Origin: Streptomyces sp. cf386
GTDB taxonomy: Bacteria > Actinomycetota > Actinomycetes > Streptomycetales > Streptomycetaceae
NCBI RefSeq assembly: GCF_900103585.1
Contig: NZ_FNHV01000003.1
Location: forward strand, 1 to 64,000
Direction of reading: 5' to 3'
Length of the DNA: 64,000 bases
A program made the translations under genes and the position numbers. Within the stretch, counting starts at the first letter, position 1. Every line of letters begins with the position of its first letter. This document shows, piece by piece, positions 32,152 through 40,229 of this stretch. A model generated the notes under the pieces. The model was given only the letters and a program-made list of their open reading frames with translations. It made no database searches and was not told the DNA's origin.

Positions 32152-33489
32152 CTACCTGGCTTCTCGGGTGGCGAGCTCGAGCGGGGACTGGGCGACGCCG
32201 AAGGCCTGAGGGATCGGCTGGCTCGCCAAGTAGAGGCGGTCCGCGGTGCGGCGCGGGAGGGGGAAGTACTGGAACGCGCCGTGTACGCGGCCGTCCGGGG
32301 TCATGGGCTGGGCGTGGAAGCGGGCCACCGTCGCCAGGCGGTACGGCTCCGCCCCGTGGCTGTCCAAAATCGCGATCTCGGTGATCCGGCGGGCGCCGTC
32401 CGGGAAGCGGGTCAGCTGGATGAGCACGTCCACGGCGCTGTTGATCTGGTCGTGCAGCGCCTCGAAGGGCACCGTGACGTCGGACATGGACGCCAGCGTC
32501 TTCAGCCGCATCAGGGCGTCCTCGGCGCTGTTGGCGTGCACGGTGGCGAGGGAGCCGTCGTGGCCGGTCGACATCGCCTGGAGCATGTCCAGGGACTCGC
32601 CGCCGCGGACCTCGCCGACCACGATGCGGTCGGGGCGCATCCGCAGGGAGTTGCGGACCAGGTCGCGGATGGTGACCTGGCCCTTGCCCTCGACGTTCGG
32701 CGGGCGGGACTCCAGGCGGATCACATGGGCCTGCTGGAGCTGGAGTTCGGCCGAGTCCTCGATGGTGATGATGCGCTCGGACTCGGGGATGAGGCCGGAC
32801 AGGGCGTTCAGCAGGGTCGTCTTTCCCGTGCCCGTCGCGCCCGAGACGATGATGTTGAACTTGGCCTGCACCAGCCCGGCCAGCAGATACACCATGGGCT
32901 CGTCGAGCGAGCCGAGGCCGATCATCTCGTGCAGGGTGAAGGAGCGGGGGAAGCGGCGGATCGTCAGGGTGGCGCCGGTGAGGGACAGCGGCGGGATGAT
33001 GACGTTCACGCGCTCGCCGGACGGCAGGCGGGCGTCCACCATCGGGTTCGACTCGTCGACCCGCCGGTTCACCGTGGAGACGATGCGCTCGATCGTCTGC
33101 ATCAGCTGGTCGTGGGAGGGGAAGCGGAGCGGCAACTGCTCGACCCGGCCGCCTCGTTCGACGAAGATCGCGTCCGGACCGTTCACCATGATCTCGGTGA
33201 TCGACGCGTCCTCCAGCAGCGGTTCCAGGATGCCCAGGCCGAGGGCCTCATCGACGACCCGGCGGATCAGCTGCGAGCGCTCGACCGTCGACAGCACCGG
33301 GCCCTCACGGCTGATGATGTGCCCGAGCACCCGCTCCAGGCGGGCCCGGCGCTCGGCCGCCGCCAGCGAGCTCATCTCCGCGAGGTCGATCTCCTCCAGG
33401 AGCTTGGCCCGATAGGAGGAGACCATCTGGCCGTCCTCGCCCCGGCTGCCGTTCTCCTCCGGGGTGTTGATGCGTGACCTCAGGCTCAT
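32152..33489 (-). CDS. TadA/CpaF secretion ATPase
   Basis: 445 residues. An N-terminal domain (LGILEPLLEDASITEIMVN) is followed by the motor core with Walker A GATGTGKTT (217-225), Asp box IITIEDSAELQ, Walker B-like RIVVGEVRGGES and His box STGHDGSLATVHAN. This is the full set of a type II/IV secretion ATPase. It powers pilus extension (and perhaps retraction) from the cytoplasmic face of the TadB/TadC platform. Gene order TadZ-TadE-TadE-TadA-TadB-TadC is kept with gaps of about 0-31 bases. Confidence 0.95.
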   Translation of the reverse strand: MSLRSRINTPEENGSRGEDGQMVSSYRAKLLEEIDLAEMSSLAAAERRARLERVLGHIISREGPVLSTVERSQLIRRVVDEALGLGILEPLLEDASITEIMVNGPDAIFVERGGRVEQLPLRFPSHDQLMQTIERIVSTVNRRVDESNPMVDARLPSGERVNVIIPPLSLTGATLTIRRFPRSFTLHEMIGLGSLDEPMVYLLAGLVQAKFNIIVSGATGTGKTTLLNALSGLIPESERIITIEDSAELQLQQAHVIRLESRPPNVEGKGQVTIRDLVRNSLRMRPDRIVVGEVRGGESLDMLQAMSTGHDGSLATVHANSAEDALMRLKTLASMSDVTVPFEALHDQINSAVDVLIQLTRFPDGARRITEIAILDSHGAEPYRLATVARFHAQPMTPDGRVHGAFQYFPLPRRTADRLYLASQPIPQAFGVAQSPLELATREAR

Positions 33490-33501
33490 GGCGATCCTCG
33501 T

Positions 33502-33852
33502 TCAGTGGTCGAGCGGCATGGTCGCGGTCTTCTGGGCGTCGCCGAAGTCCCAGCCGGGGACGATGGACGGGATGTCGACGATGGCGGTGACGGTGACCTC
33601 GTCACCGCCCTCCGCGGGGACACAGCTGACCGAAAGCCAGTCGCTGATCGCGTTCACACAGCCGTCCTGCGCGCTCCCCTCCAGCGAGGCGGCCCGCGCC
33701 CCCGCCCTGGCCGCCGTACCGGCCTGCTGGGCGGTGTAGGCGATGAGCCCGACCTGTACGCCCGCCATGGCGACGAGGATCAGGATCGGGAGGAACCCGA
33801 GGTACTCGATGGCGACCTGGCCGCGGTCCCGGACTTTCGAGTCGTACGACAT
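33502..33852 (-). CDS. TadE-like pseudopilin 1
   Basis: 116 residues from the ATG at 33852. DRGQVAIEYLGFLPILILVA is a TadE-type pilin-like signature, followed by a helix with AGTAARAGARAAS and a small external domain with two cysteines. It starts one base after the stop of the other TadE-like gene. Minor pilins of this kind initiate or cap Flp fibres. Confidence 0.85.
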   Translation of the reverse strand: MSYDSKVRDRGQVAIEYLGFLPILILVAMAGVQVGLIAYTAQQAGTAARAGARAASLEGSAQDGCVNAISDWLSVSCVPAEGGDEVTVTAIVDIPSIVPGWDFGDAQKTATMPLDH

Positions 33853-33853
33853 C

Positions 33854-34231
33854 TCAGTCCTTCTCCTCCTGCACGGCCCCCGCGTGGCCCTCGACGGTGA
33901 ACGGGAAGCCGATCGCGCCGGGGAAGAGGACGGGCACCTCCAGGGACACATCGGCCGTGACATAGCCGCCGCTCACACCGCACTCCACACTGGCGCCGCC
34001 CTCCCACGCGCCGGGCAGATGCTGAAGCCCGGCCTCCTCGCAGGCCGCCTGCCCCTCGGACGCGGTGGCGGCCCGCGCCGCCTCGTCCGCAGCATTCCCC
34101 GCCAGCGAGAACGTGTACCCCACCAGCACGAACTGCCACAGCAGCACCAGCGTGATGATGATCAGCGGCATCATGCCGAGGAACTCGACGGTGACCTGCC
34201 CCTTGTCCCCTCGCCCCGGCCGCCCCCTCAC
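33854..34231 (-). CDS. TadE-like pseudopilin 2
   Basis: 125 residues from a GTG at 34231 that overlaps the TadZ stop (GTGA). DKGQVTVEFLGMMPLIIITL gives the pilin-like helix; AGNAADEAARAATASEGQAA and an external domain with two or three cysteines follow. Same family as its neighbour, but only weakly similar outside the N terminus. Confidence 0.84.
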   Translation of the reverse strand: MRGRPGRGDKGQVTVEFLGMMPLIIITLVLLWQFVLVGYTFSLAGNAADEAARAATASEGQAACEEAGLQHLPGAWEGGASVECGVSGGYVTADVSLEVPVLFPGAIGFPFTVEGHAGAVQEEKD

Positions 34232-35493
34232 CGCCCCAACTCCTTCCGCCGCCGGAACGTCAGCGCCGCCCGCTCCCCGCCCCGCGCCTTGCCGTTGCGC
34301 CGGTGCAGTGCCCCCTCCGTGCCCTTGACCAGCCCCAACTCCCCGGCGAGCGCCCAGAGGGCCTGCCTGACCGTGCTCTTGCCGTCCAGTTCGTGCACCC
34401 GGCCGGCGTCGACCGCGCCCTGGAGTTCCTTGAAGTTGGCGGGGATCGCGGTGGCGGCGATTCCGGTGCCGGTGATCTTCTGGATCAGGGCGGGCTGGAT
34501 CTCCGCACCGCGCGAGTAGCGGTTGACGACGATCGTGGTCTCCTCCGCCTTGCGGATCTGCAGCCGGTCCCACATCCGTACGGTGCGCTTGGCGCCCCGG
34601 ACGGCGACCACGTCCGGGGTGGTGACCAGGAGCGCCGTGTCGGCCATCTCGACGGCCGCCGCGCTCGCGCCGGTCAGCTGGCCGCTGCAGTCGATGACGA
34701 CGACCTCGTAGCGGGAGCGCAGGGCGCTGACGATGTGGCGGGCGGCGCGGTCGGTGACCTCCTCGCCGCGCTCTCCGTCGCCGGGGGCGAGGAGCAGGGC
34801 GACCCCGGTGTCGTGCCGGAACACCGCGTCCGCGAGCACCCGCGGCGAGATGTCGTTGATGGCGGCGAGGTCGACGACCGAGCGGCGGAACTGGATGTCC
34901 AGGAAGGCGGCGACGTCCCCGGTCTGGAGGTCCATGTCGAGCAGCGCAGTGCTGCGGCCGGACGCCTGGGCGGCGAGGGCCAGTTGGATGGCGGTGAGCG
35001 TGGTGCCGACCCCGCCCTTGGCGCCGCTCACCGTCACGACGGTGCCGCCGACCCCGCTGAACACGTCCTCCCCGCCGGCGCCCAGATGCCGCCGTACGCC
35101 CACCGACCACTGGGCCACCGCGTGCACCCGGCTGGCCAGCTCCTCGTAGTGCAGCGGCAGGGCGACCAGGCCCCGTGCCCCGTAGTCCATGGCGGCCTGG
35201 AAGAGGCCGGGTCCGGCGTCGGACGTCACGAGGATGACGCCGACCGCCGGGAAGCGCAGGGCGACCTCGCGGATGAGCTCCAGGGCCGGGACGGGGCCGA
35301 TGCGCTCGTGGACGACGACGACCTCGGGCAGCTCGTCGACGGACTCGGCGGCGAGGCGCGCGAGGGTGTCCACCAGCTGGGTGGAGTCGGTGACCGGGGC
35401 CACCGGCTCGGCGTCGGGGAGCTGGCTGAGCAGCGTCGTGAGGGACCGGACCGCGTCCGCGTCGCCGACCGCCGGGAGGATCCTCGTGGGCAT
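34228..35493 (-). CDS. TadZ/CpaE-like MinD-type ATPase
   Basis: 421 residues. Residues 1-130 form an atypical receiver-like domain (PAVGVILVTSDAGPGLFQAA), typical of TadZ. A deviant Walker A SGAKGGVGTT (156-165) begins a ParA/MinD ATPase domain with LLDMDLQTGDVAAFL and VVVIDCSGQLTG. TadZ proteins position the Tad machine in the cell and recruit TadA. The basic C-terminal tail (ALTFRRRKELG) is unusual. The gene overlaps its downstream neighbour. Confidence 0.9.
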   Translation of the reverse strand: MPTRILPAVGDADAVRSLTTLLSQLPDAEPVAPVTDSTQLVDTLARLAAESVDELPEVVVVHERIGPVPALELIREVALRFPAVGVILVTSDAGPGLFQAAMDYGARGLVALPLHYEELASRVHAVAQWSVGVRRHLGAGGEDVFSGVGGTVVTVSGAKGGVGTTLTAIQLALAAQASGRSTALLDMDLQTGDVAAFLDIQFRRSVVDLAAINDISPRVLADAVFRHDTGVALLLAPGDGERGEEVTDRAARHIVSALRSRYEVVVIDCSGQLTGASAAAVEMADTALLVTTPDVVAVRGAKRTVRMWDRLQIRKAEETTIVVNRYSRGAEIQPALIQKITGTGIAATAIPANFKELQGAVDAGRVHELDGKSTVRQALWALAGELGLVKGTEGALHRRNGKARGGERAALTFRRRKELGR

Positions 35494-35502
35494 GGGGGCC
35501 TC

Positions 35503-36210
35503 TCACTTGTCCTTGGCGAGTTCGTACGTGCGGTCCGTCGCGGAGGTGTCGGAGGAGCCGCCGGGTGCCACCAGGGCGAGCCGAACCTCGTCGGCGAACG
35601 ACTCGGCGTAGGTGATGCGCTGGGCGTCGACGGCGGTCAGGGCGAAAGTGATCGGGACGGCCTCGGTGGGCTGCCGGCCGCGGTCGTTCTCGTCGGGCTC
35701 CAGCGAGGTCAGCTTGCCCACGTCGATGACCCTGGCGTTCTCGACGATCAGCTTTGACTGGTCGGGGGCGCTGTCGCTCCGGCCCTCGAAGGTGGCGTAG
35801 ACGTTGACCTTGGAGCCCGGGGTGATCTTGCCGGCCACGCCGGTGGCCGCGTCGATCATGATGGCGAGTTCCTGCTCGTCCGGCTGGAGGGCGGGCTGGT
35901 CGACGATCATGTCGCTCTGGAGCAGGGAGCCCTGGCGCAGGGTCGTGACGGCGATCTTGCCCTGGATCTCACGGAGGTTCGTGACCGCGTTCTTCGACAG
36001 CCACCGCTCGGGCATCTCGATCTTCTCGAACTGGGCCGCGCTGAGCGGGGTGTAGGGGGCCACGTCCCGCCTGAGCTGGTAGGCGGTGACCTCGGGACCG
36101 ACCTTGGACTTCACGTCGCTGATGACGGAGAGGACGCCGGCGAAGGCGCCGAGGGCGCAGACCACCGACAGGAGCAGGAGTATCACGCCGCGGCGCTGAC
36201 GGGAGTTCAT
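35503..36210 (-). CDS. CpaB/RcpC-like SAF-domain protein
   Basis: 235 residues. One N-terminal membrane helix (GVILLLLSVVCALGAFAGVL), then a SAF domain (TAYQLRRDVAPYTPLSAAQF, GKIAVTTLRQGSLLQSDMI) and a C-terminal RcpC/CpaB part (GVAGKITPGSKVNVYATFEG). In Gram-negatives CpaB supports the secretin; here, without an outer membrane, it probably interacts with the wall. ATG at 36210. It precedes tadZ by 9 bases. Confidence 0.88.
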   Translation of the reverse strand: MNSRQRRGVILLLLSVVCALGAFAGVLSVISDVKSKVGPEVTAYQLRRDVAPYTPLSAAQFEKIEMPERWLSKNAVTNLREIQGKIAVTTLRQGSLLQSDMIVDQPALQPDEQELAIMIDAATGVAGKITPGSKVNVYATFEGRSDSAPDQSKLIVENARVIDVGKLTSLEPDENDRGRQPTEAVPITFALTAVDAQRITYAESFADEVRLALVAPGGSSDTSATDRTYELAKDK

Positions 36211-36276
36211 GAACCGTACAACCTCATTGGGGGACTCGGTCGGGAGCGGTCGGGTGGGGTCGGGCGGCCTCGGCGG

Positions 36277-36309
36277 CCGGGGTCCGGGGTCCGGGGTCCG
36301 GGGTCCGGT
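36277..36309 (-). repeat. Heptanucleotide tandem repeat between the zinc-ribbon gene and cpaB
   Basis: Four perfect CCGGGGT units (36277-36304) plus a partial fifth, running into the stop codon of the 36309-37151 gene. The 98-base spacer it occupies is the largest within the first half of the Tad block and may affect downstream expression. Confidence 0.85.
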
Positions 36310-37151
36310 CAGCCTGCGCGGGCCGGTTGCTCGTGGGCGGGCGGGGTGGCGGAGCAGAAGACGCAGCGGTCGCCGATGACGTCGATGCCGCACCAGTGAC
36401 AGGAGTTCTGCCGTACGGAGGTGACCAGTTGGTAAAGCACCGGCAGGTCGGGCAGATAGGCGCAGAACTCGATCAGCTTGGACGTCCCCCACCAGGTCGC
36501 CGACTCGGCGGGCAGCACCGCCTCGCGCAGGCCCCGCGCCCGCCAGGACGGGGCCAGGGTGGCGGTGACCCAGTCGGACTGGAGCTGCCCCTTGGCGACC
36601 AGCAATGAGGTGCCGAACTCCGGGCCGGGGAGGGTGACTCCCGGACCCATCTTCGCCAGGTACGGGGTGGGGTGGGCGAGGACACCGAACTGGCTGCCGG
36701 GCACCCAGGACTTGGCGTGCGACTTGAGGTCGACGGGGATGCGGTCCAGCTTGGTGACGGAGCCGAGCAGTGCCCCGGCGTGGATGTAGTGGGTGAGCAG
36801 CCGGCCGGCGGAGGCGAGGACGCCGGGGCTGAGGTCACAGGAGGCCAGCTGTCGCAACTGGCGGGCGAGGACGGCGAGTCCGAGCGGGGGCAGTTCGGGG
36901 CGGAACAGGGCGATACGGTCGCTCTCCAGCAGGGATCGTACGGTGCGCAGCCGCTGCACCACCGCGCGCGGGGCGGCCTGTGAGCAGACGACGACCACAT
37001 GGCCGTGCTGATCGATCAGGGTCTGCATGTCCGCCAACGACAGGTCCAGCGACTCCTGACCGAGGTCCCCGAGCACGACGGCGGGCACGGTTCGCTCATC
37101 CTGCGCCGGCAGCGCCATGTCGGCGCTGGTCACGGCAATGGCAGTTGGCAC
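36309..37151 (-). CDS. Tad-block protein of unknown function with C-terminal zinc ribbon
   Basis: 280 residues, soluble. No known domain in the first 240 residues except a Rossmann-like start (VPAVVLGDLGQESLDLSLAD, HVVVVCSQAAPRAVVQRL). The C terminus has CHWCGIDVIGDRCVFC, two CxxC knuckles of a zinc ribbon. It is the first gene of the co-oriented Tad block and divergent from the chitinase gene. Such proteins occur next to Streptomyces tad genes, but I know of no assigned function. Confidence 0.7.
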   Translation of the reverse strand: MPTAIAVTSADMALPAQDERTVPAVVLGDLGQESLDLSLADMQTLIDQHGHVVVVCSQAAPRAVVQRLRTVRSLLESDRIALFRPELPPLGLAVLARQLRQLASCDLSPGVLASAGRLLTHYIHAGALLGSVTKLDRIPVDLKSHAKSWVPGSQFGVLAHPTPYLAKMGPGVTLPGPEFGTSLLVAKGQLQSDWVTATLAPSWRARGLREAVLPAESATWWGTSKLIEFCAYLPDLPVLYQLVTSVRQNSCHWCGIDVIGDRCVFCSATPPAHEQPARAG

Positions 37152-37313
37152 ACGCAGCTCCCCGGTGACTTCATTGCGTGACTACTTGAGCACTGTATCC
37201 ACGGCTTTGTGGCCGGAGAACAGCTTCTCTCCAGCCGAGAAGCAACTCCACTCGCACAAGTCACGCTAAAACGGGGCAGGTTACGCACACGAACTCTCCA
37301 CTACCGGAATCTC

Positions 37314-37342
37314 TTGACACATGAATTGGTCTGGACCAAGTT
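37314..37342 (+). promoter_or_regulatory. Chitinase promoter with DasR-like (dre) operator
   Basis: TTGACA (37314-37319) is a consensus -35; a weak -10 falls at 37337-37342. Between and over them lies ATTGGTCTGGACCAAG (37325-37340), an imperfect palindrome that closely matches the dre site bound by the GlcNAc-responsive repressor DasR in Streptomyces chitinase promoters. A start near 37350 would make the mRNA leaderless. No other signal was noted in 37152-37313. Confidence 0.8.
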
Positions 37343-37349
37343 GTTCGAC

Positions 37350-39038
37350 ATGCCTATTGTCATGTCCATACGCGGCAGATTCAGGGCGGGCGCGGTCACC
37401 GCGGCCCTCGCCCTCGCCTTCCTCCCCACGGGCCAGGCGTCCGCGGCGGACGTCAACAACGCCAAGAACGCCGGCTTCGAGGCCGGCCTCAGCAACTGGA
37501 CGTGCTCCGCGAACAGCGGCACGACCGTCACCTCCCCGGTGCACGGCGGCACGACGGCCCTGAAGGCCACCCCGGCCGGGCAGGACAACGCCCGGTGTAC
37601 CCAGGCCGTGGCCGTCAAGCCCAACTCGACGTACACGCTGAGCGCCTGGGTGCAGGGCGGCTACAGCTACCTCGGCGTGACGGGCACGGGCACCACGGAC
37701 GTGTCGACCTGGACGCCGGACTCGGCGGCCTGGAAGCAGCTGTCGACCACCTTCACCACCGGCGCCGCCACGACCTCGGTGACGGTGTACACGCACGGCT
37801 GGTACGGGCAGGCCTCGTACTACGCGGACGACGTGTCCGTCTTCGGCCCCGACGGCGGCGGTGGCACCGACCCGACCCCCACGATCCCCGGGGCGCCGAG
37901 CGGCCTCGCGGTGTCGGGCACCACCTCATCCTCGGTCTCCCTGGCCTGGAACACCGTCTCGGGCGCCACCGGCTACAACGTCTACCGGAGCGGCACCAAG
38001 GTCACCGCGGTGACCGGCACCTCGGCGACCGTGACCGGGCTCGCGGCCTCCACGTCGTACTCCTTCCAGGTCACGGCGACCAACGCGGCCGGTGAGTCGC
38101 CGAAGTCGGCGGCGGTGACGGGCACGACCACGGCGGGTCCGGTGGGTCCGGCGCTGCCCAAGCACGCGGTGACCGGCTACTGGCAGAACTTCAACAACGG
38201 CGCCACGGTCCAGAAGCTCGCCGACGTCCAGTCCCAGTACGACATCATCGCCGTCGCCTTCGCGGACGCGACCTCGACGCCGGGCGCGGTGACCTTCAAC
38301 CTGGACTCGGCCGGGCTGGGCGGCTACACCGTCGACCAGTTCAAGGCGGACATCAGGGCGAAGCAGGCCGCCGGGAAGAAGGTCATCGTCTCGGTGGGCG
38401 GCGAGCGCGGGACGGTGGCGGTGAACGACGCCTCGTCGGCGGCGAACTTCGCGAACTCGGTGTACGCGGTGATGCAGGAGTACGGCTTCGACGGCGTCGA
38501 CATCGACCTGGAGAACGGCCTCAACGCGACGTACATGACGCAGGCGCTGCGCTCCCTGTCTTCGAAGGCCGGCTCGTCGCTGGTCATCACGATGGCGCCG
38601 CAGACCATCGACATGCAGTCGACGTCGAACTCCTACTTCCAGACGGCCCTGAACATCAAGGACATCCTCACGGTCGTCAACATGCAGTACTACAACAGCG
38701 GTTCGATGCTGGGCTGCGACGGCAAGGTCTACAGCCAGGGCTCGGTGGACTTCCTGACCGCCCTGGCCTGCATCCAGCTGGAGGGCGGCCTGGCCCCGTC
38801 CCAGGTGGGTCTCGGACTGCCGGCCTCGCCGAGCGGCGCGGGCAGCGGGTATGTCTCGCCCACCCTCGTGAACAACGCCCTGGACTGTCTGGCGAAGGGC
38901 ACGAACTGCGGCTCCTTCAAGCCGTCCAGGACCTATCCCGACCTGCGGGGCGCGATGACCTGGTCGACGAACTGGGACGCCGCGGCCGGAAACGCGTGGT
39001 CGAACGCGGTGGGGCCGCATGTGCACGGGCTGCCGTAG
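37350..39038 (+). CDS. Secreted chitinase: carbohydrate-binding module, FnIII, GH18
   Basis: 562 residues from the ATG at 37350 (37362 is also possible; neither has a Shine-Dalgarno, and the 37209 start would lie upstream of the promoter). A signal peptide ends near GQASAAD. A jelly-roll carbohydrate-binding domain follows (KNAGFEAGLSNWTCS to about residue 165), then a fibronectin III domain (PGAPSGLAVSGTTSSSVSLA, about 180-265) and a GH18 barrel. The catalytic motif is DGVDIDLE at 381-388, with Glu388 as acid. The layout is that of ChiA-type Streptomyces chitinases. Control by DasR is indicated by the upstream dre-like site. Confidence 0.93.
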   Translation: MPIVMSIRGRFRAGAVTAALALAFLPTGQASAADVNNAKNAGFEAGLSNWTCSANSGTTVTSPVHGGTTALKATPAGQDNARCTQAVAVKPNSTYTLSAWVQGGYSYLGVTGTGTTDVSTWTPDSAAWKQLSTTFTTGAATTSVTVYTHGWYGQASYYADDVSVFGPDGGGGTDPTPTIPGAPSGLAVSGTTSSSVSLAWNTVSGATGYNVYRSGTKVTAVTGTSATVTGLAASTSYSFQVTATNAAGESPKSAAVTGTTTAGPVGPALPKHAVTGYWQNFNNGATVQKLADVQSQYDIIAVAFADATSTPGAVTFNLDSAGLGGYTVDQFKADIRAKQAAGKKVIVSVGGERGTVAVNDASSAANFANSVYAVMQEYGFDGVDIDLENGLNATYMTQALRSLSSKAGSSLVITMAPQTIDMQSTSNSYFQTALNIKDILTVVNMQYYNSGSMLGCDGKVYSQGSVDFLTALACIQLEGGLAPSQVGLGLPASPSGAGSGYVSPTLVNNALDCLAKGTNCGSFKPSRTYPDLRGAMTWSTNWDAAAGNAWSNAVGPHVHGLP

Positions 39039-39050
39039 CAGCCGCTGACC

Positions 39051-39500
39051 TCAGCCCATCGGACGGTAGTGGCCGAGCACCCAGGCGAGCTGCGGGAACC
39101 ACTCCTGCAGCCTCGTCCGGGGCTTGGCCTCCACCACACACTCGTAGAACCGGCCGTCCATATGGACCACGGCGACCATCAGGGCCTTGCCGTCGGGGCT
39201 CGCCTTGTAGTGGACACTGCGGATCTCGGGCCAGGGGAACTCCATCGTGAAGTCCGCCAGCTCGAAGACCACGCCGGTTACGTCGACGACGACCGCGTTG
39301 CGTTTGTCGACGGCCAGGAACTCGGGGCCGGCCGGCGCCGGCTGGGGCGGGGCCGGGGCGTACGGCGGCTGCGCGGGCGCGTAGGGGGGTTGTGCGGGGG
39401 CGTTAGGGGCTTGCGCAGGGGCATTGGGGGGTTGTGCGGGGGCGTATTGCGGCGGGGGCGGGCCGAAGCCCGGGGCGGGTGGGGGTGGCTGCTCGGTCAT
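39051..39500 (-). CDS. Pro-rich protein with small C-terminal domain (paralogue of 49365-49844)
   Basis: 149 residues. The first 60 are an APAQPPYAPAQPP-type repeat, probably disordered. The C-terminal 87 residues (LAVDKRNAVVVDVTGVVFEL, EFPWPEIRSVHYKA, GRFYECVVEAKPRTRLQEWF) align along their full length with the C-terminal domain of the protein at 49365-49844, sharing the W-EI-V and EA-R-R-EW-QL patterns. The fold looks PH-like (beta strands then a C-terminal helix). Function unknown. Confidence 0.75.
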   Translation of the reverse strand: MTEQPPPPAPGFGPPPPQYAPAQPPNAPAQAPNAPAQPPYAPAQPPYAPAPPQPAPAGPEFLAVDKRNAVVVDVTGVVFELADFTMEFPWPEIRSVHYKASPDGKALMVAVVHMDGRFYECVVEAKPRTRLQEWFPQLAWVLGHYRPMG

Positions 39501-39626
39501 CGGGGTCCTGTGTCCTTGTGCGCGCTGGGAACTTCTCGGTGCTGCGGTGAAACATTCTCCCTGTCCCGCCGCATCAGTGAAGTGAGGACCTCGCCGACAG
39601 CCGGCACACAGCAGCAGGGGGAACGC

Positions 39627-40142
39627 ATGAGACAGGGCCGCGCCGACGAGTACGCGGAGTTCGCCGCGGCCAGGGCCGGCCATCTGTACCGGTCGGCCTG
39701 TCTGCTGACCGCCGGGGACACCCACCTCGCCGAGGACCTCGTCCAGGAGGCACTCGGCCGGATCTACGTCCGCTGGGGACGCGTCTCCCGGGTGGACAAC
39801 CCCGCCGGGTACGCGCAGACCGTCCTCACCCGTGCCTTCCTCGCCCATCAGCGGCGGCGCAGCAGCACCGAGCGGGCCACGGACACGATTCCCGACCGCG
39901 CCGCGTCCTACGGCGGCCAGAGCGACCTGCCGCTGCGGCTGACCCTGCTCCAGGCGCTCGCCGGTCTGCCCGCCAAGGACCGGGCCGTGATCGTCCTGCG
40001 GTACTGGGAGGACCGGTCCGTCGAGGAGACCGCCGACGCGCTGAACGCCAGTTCCGCGGCGGTGCGGACGCGGTGCACGCGGGCGCTCGGGCGGTTGCGC
40101 GAGCTGCTCGGAGAGGACCTCGACGAGTACGCGGCCTCCTGA
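39627..40142 (+). CDS. ECF sigma factor, SigE (SACE) subfamily
   Basis: 171 residues from the ATG at 39627 with AGGGGG upstream. Region 2 is ARAGHLYRSACLLTAGDTHL then AEDLVQEALGRIYVRWGRV; region 4 is LPAKDRAVIVLRYWEDRSVE then NASSAAVRTRCTRALGRLRE. The pattern fits the SigE-like group common in Streptomyces. The next gene encodes a single-pass membrane protein that is probably its anti-sigma factor. Confidence 0.9.
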   Translation: MRQGRADEYAEFAAARAGHLYRSACLLTAGDTHLAEDLVQEALGRIYVRWGRVSRVDNPAGYAQTVLTRAFLAHQRRRSSTERATDTIPDRAASYGGQSDLPLRLTLLQALAGLPAKDRAVIVLRYWEDRSVEETADALNASSAAVRTRCTRALGRLRELLGEDLDEYAAS

Positions 40143-40229
40143 CCCCGGCCTCCTCGCACCCTGCCCTATCCCCATCCCCATCTCACTCCCTCTCCCACGA
40201 CCCCACATCCCGAGAAACGGTGGTTTGCC

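Noticed and set aside
37209..37349. Chitinase start at 37209
   Set aside because: It would place codons upstream of the -35/dre promoter and before the signal peptide; the signal peptide begins at 37350 or 37362.
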